Positions 17,588-19,447 of a stretch of DNA of 19,447 nt are shown one piece after another. The position numbers and the translations under genes are program-made. Every line of letters starts with the position of its first letter. The stretch's first letter is position 1. The notes under the pieces were generated by a model. That model searched no databases. It was not told the DNA's origin and was given only the letters and a program-made list of their open reading frames with translations. Origin of the DNA: Nitrososphaeria archaeon (GTDB lineage Archaea; Thermoproteota; Nitrososphaeria; JACIWG01). The DNA is taken from NCBI GenBank assembly GCA_029776125.1, contig JARVJS010000013.1:1-19447 (forward strand), read 5' to 3'.

Positions 17588-18600
17588 CTATCTAAAGCCG
17601 ATTCTTTTTTCACCCTTTCTTCCTTATATTTCTTTATTGTATTTAGTACGCGTTCTTCAGAAAATTCGTATTTAGAACATAAAAAATCTAATATTCCTTT
17701 CTCATTGATTTCTTTAAAGATAACATTTACATTCTCTGTAACCTTTGGTTTCAAAAAAATTTCACGAACAGCATTATAATCTATTAACTTTAATTCCTCT
17801 TGTATATCTGGTATGTTTTCTAATCTACCATATTGCTTTATCGCCTTTAAGGCTTTAATTGGTCCATAGCCCTTAAATCCTTCAGGATTAAAATCAGTTC
17901 CCACTAAAATTCCAATATCAATTAATTGTTCTCTCGTTATTCCAAGACTCTTTAAAGTCTCATCCAACAATATTTCTTCTGGTTCTATTTCTTGATAAAT
18001 ATTTTTACCTGGAAGCTTCCTTTTACCTGAAATTGTAATATTCCTGCACAATCTTTTTCCACCAAATAAGAGTGTATCAAAATCTTGTGAAACTACGGCA
18101 TATGCTTGTCCATTTATTGTTAGATATGCTGCTGTAGCCTCTCCCTCTGAGGGTGCTTGTATCCAAGGAACTCCCATAAGGTCCAAAAGCTTTTTTGCTT
18201 CATCTATCATTTTATCTGTTAAGTAAGATGTTCGCTTTGCAAATTTTACAGCTTCATCAATATCCCCTTTTTCCAAAGCGATAGAATATTTGATTTTTGC
18301 CTCTTCTTTCAATGTCTTTCTCCTAGTTAACTCCATACTTTTTAATATAGGTGGCTCTCCATCAAAGATATAAAGTGGTTTAATTCCAAGAGTAAGCAAA
18401 TTCATAGTTCTATAATAAAGGCCACTTAAGTGACTTGTAATATTCCCACGTGAATCCTTTAATGGTTCGCCTGTTCTTTCACGTATTGTGGATAAGAATT
18501 GATAAAGTGCATTATGTGCGTCAATAGCTAATATTTTTCCTGATAAATCTTCTAAAGTTATCCTCCTTACATTAACTATCTCTTTTATATCTACACCCAT
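17578..18600 (-). CDS. fen: Flap endonuclease 1
   Basis: A structure-specific 5' nuclease that removes flaps during Okazaki-fragment maturation and repair, recruited by PCNA. The 340-aa protein keeps all expected acidic metal ligands: D27 (AIDAHN), D80 (IFDGEPP), E152 and E154 (SEGEA), D173 and D175 (SQDFDT), and D236 (VGTDFN). The helix-hairpin-helix region GFKGYGPIKALKAI follows. The C-terminus ends in a PCNA-interacting motif ESALDRWF with Glu where Gln is usual. It begins one base after the stop of a small winged-helix gene and overlaps pcm, forming a compact three-gene operon. Confidence 0.97.
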   Translation of the reverse strand: MGVDIKEIVNVRRITLEDLSGKILAIDAHNALYQFLSTIRERTGEPLKDSRGNITSHLSGLYYRTMNLLTLGIKPLYIFDGEPPILKSMELTRRKTLKEEAKIKYSIALEKGDIDEAVKFAKRTSYLTDKMIDEAKKLLDLMGVPWIQAPSEGEATAAYLTINGQAYAVVSQDFDTLLFGGKRLCRNITISGKRKLPGKNIYQEIEPEEILLDETLKSLGITREQLIDIGILVGTDFNPEGFKGYGPIKALKAIKQYGRLENIPDIQEELKLIDYNAVREIFLKPKVTENVNVIFKEINEKGILDFLCSKYEFSEERVLNTIKKYKEERVKKESALDRWF

Positions 18601-18601
18601 C

Positions 18602-18832
18602 CTATACCTCTTCCTTTTTTTCTCTTTCTATTTTTTCTATCCTTCTTTTATCTTTTCCGCTCCATCTTGTTAAAATTAGTCCACCTATTTCTAATTCAAG
18701 TAAAGCAAAATTTAGTTCACTTAATGAAAAATCGTAATTCTCTTTCTTCAGAATATTTATTAACTCTTTATCTGTAATAACATTTTTCTCATTCAACTTA
18801 CTTAATATCAAATGTTTTAAATTTGTTCTCAT
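18602..18832 (-). CDS. Small winged-helix-like protein upstream of fen
   Basis: A 76-aa protein I do not recognise by name. Its pattern is a short helix (LKHLILSKLNEKN), a second with turn (ITDKELINILKKENY), a third (SLSELNFALLELEIGG), then LILTRWSGKDKRRIE, as expected of a minimal winged helix with a basic C-terminal tail. It has a strong Shine-Dalgarno-like AAGGAGTGAT about 11 bases before the ATG and a TATA box at 18871-18880. It is one base from fen, so the two are surely co-transcribed. It could be an autoregulator of the fen/pcm operon or a small accessory factor in DNA repair; neither is shown by the sequence. Confidence 0.72.
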   Translation of the reverse strand: MRTNLKHLILSKLNEKNVITDKELINILKKENYDFSLSELNFALLELEIGGLILTRWSGKDKRRIEKIEREKKEEV

Positions 18833-18842
18833 TTACTTTCTA

Positions 18843-18904
18843 TCACTCCTTCCCTTTTTATTCTTTTTTGATTTATAATTTTTTCTGTGAACAATTTTGT
18901 TAAC
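18843..18904 (-). promoter_or_regulatory. Promoter of the winged-helix/fen/pcm operon with upstream dyad
   Basis: On the minus strand, AATTATAAAT (18871-18880) is the TATA box, and the Shine-Dalgarno-like AAGGAGTGAT lies at about 18843-18852. Just upstream of the TATA box is an 18-bp imperfect palindrome, GTGAACAATTTTGTTAAC (18887-18904, one mismatched pair), where a regulator could bind. Confidence 0.45.
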
Positions 18905-18976
18905 CACTTTACACACTATAATTGTAACGGTATCTTAAAAAAGTTTTAATAAATAAAATATTATGCGAATAAAATC

Positions 18977-19447
18977 ATGGACAAATTTGATGTAATTATT
19001 GTTGGCGGTGGCTTTTCCGGCCTTCTGTGTGCAAAGGAATTATCAGCAAAGAATTTATCCGTTAAAGTTATAGAAGAACATAACGAAATAGGTTATCCAA
19101 ACAAATGTAGCGGTGTCATTTCATCAAAGACAATGCAATTGCTTAATTTTCCTTTATCCAAAAATATTGTAGAAAATCGATTTTCTAAAATTGTATTTTA
19201 TTCCCCAGGAAGTATCAAACTTTCACTTGATTTTAAAGAAAATGAAATCTTTGTTTTAAATAGATACAACTTAGACAATTATTTGGCCGAAGAGGCTATC
19301 AAAAATGGGGCAGAAATTTCTATACTTTCAAAAGCGACCTCTTTTTTGCAAAATGATAATGAAGTTAAGATAAAAGTTAATGATAATCAAATTCTTGCAT
19401 CAAATTATTTAGTGGACGCTAGAGTCTTATTGGAGAGTTTGATTTAA
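18977..19447 (+). CDS. Geranylgeranyl-reductase-family flavoprotein, N-terminal part, disrupted or incomplete
   Basis: Family members use FAD and reductant to saturate isoprenoid double bonds, for example in archaeal membrane lipids. The N-terminus is a classic Rossmann FAD site: DVIIVGGGFSGLLCAKELSAK then VKVIEEH (residues 5-36, with the GxGxxG-like GGGFSG at 10-15). The family signature EIGYPNKCSGVIS follows (38-50), and NRYNLDNYLAEEA matches the R-x-x-F/L-D-x-x-L region. Full-length proteins run near 350-450 aa, but this frame stops after 156 codons exactly at the window end. After LVDA the sequence no longer looks like the family. A frameshift just before the end or an edge error is likely, so the true gene probably continues beyond the window. 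A TATA-like stretch lies at about 18945-18955. Confidence 0.7.
   Translation: MDKFDVIIVGGGFSGLLCAKELSAKNLSVKVIEEHNEIGYPNKCSGVISSKTMQLLNFPLSKNIVENRFSKIVFYSPGSIKLSLDFKENEIFVLNRYNLDNYLAEEAIKNGAEISILSKATSFLQNDNEVKIKVNDNQILASNYLVDARVLLESLI

Noticed and set aside
17277..17779. Plus-strand open frames over pcm and fen rich in Ser, Phe and Leu
   Set aside because: Antisense shadows of two confidently identified genes; their apparent hydrophobicity reflects reading the opposite strand of A/T-rich DNA.

Overview
The window is archaeal chromosome, most likely from the Thermoproteota (TACK) side of the tree. The protein genes are AT-rich and the rRNA genes are visibly GC-rich. Archaeal markers are aRF1 with NIKS and GGQ motifs, an archaeal-type ValRS, archaeal UMP kinase, NadM, a proteasome beta subunit, Taw1 (wyosine), Dph5 (diphthamide), the CTP-type riboflavin kinase/regulator RbkR, RibL and FEN-1. 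TATA boxes sit about 25-30 bases before genes, a tRNA carries a bulge-helix-bulge intron, and the 16S-23S spacer has no tRNA-Ala. The 16S text reminds me of Bathyarchaeia, but I could not run a phylogeny, so this is only a guess. There is no sign of a mobile element, phage or CRISPR; this is a core-genome housekeeping region.

Layout. 1-240: tRNA-Thr(GGT) on the minus strand with its promoter, and an unexplained inverted-repeat block at the left edge. 241-4888: valS (+) convergent with prf1 (-), then pyrH and a small zinc-ribbon membrane protein gene (+) divergent from prf1. 4972-5059: tRNA-Leu(CAA) (-). 5127-10071: an rRNA operon with promoter, structured leader, 16S, spacer and 23S. The 16S is framed by a perfect 26-bp processing helix; the 23S is framed by a textbook bulge-helix-bulge (BHB) motif. 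No 5S gene follows. 10132-11374: nadM and a long FKBP-type prolyl isomerase gene (-). 11529-13730: psmB, taw1 and a translin-family gene (+). 13809-14528: rbkR (+), convergent and overlapping with ribL and dph5-DUF357 (-). 16289-16380: tRNA-Lys(CTT) with an 18-base intron. 16452-16892: DUF371 gene (+), convergent with a winged-helix/fen/pcm operon (-). 18977-19447: the start of a geranylgeranyl-reductase-like flavoprotein gene (+) that hits a stop at the window edge.

Functional themes. Much of the region concerns translation: two decoding-end factors (ValRS, aRF1), three tRNAs, rRNA, and two modification enzymes linked to translation fidelity (Taw1 for tRNA-Phe, Dph5 for EF-2). A second theme is nucleotide cofactors: NadM makes NAD, while RbkR and RibL make FMN and FAD. 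Both flavin enzymes carry an N-terminal winged-helix-like region and lie tail to tail. The most interesting points are the RibL fusion, the Dph5-DUF357 fusion, the candidate RbkR operator over its own promoter, the contrast between the 16S and 23S processing stems, the folded pre-rRNA leader with a terminator-like hairpin, and a proteasome beta subunit with Ala at the nucleophile position.
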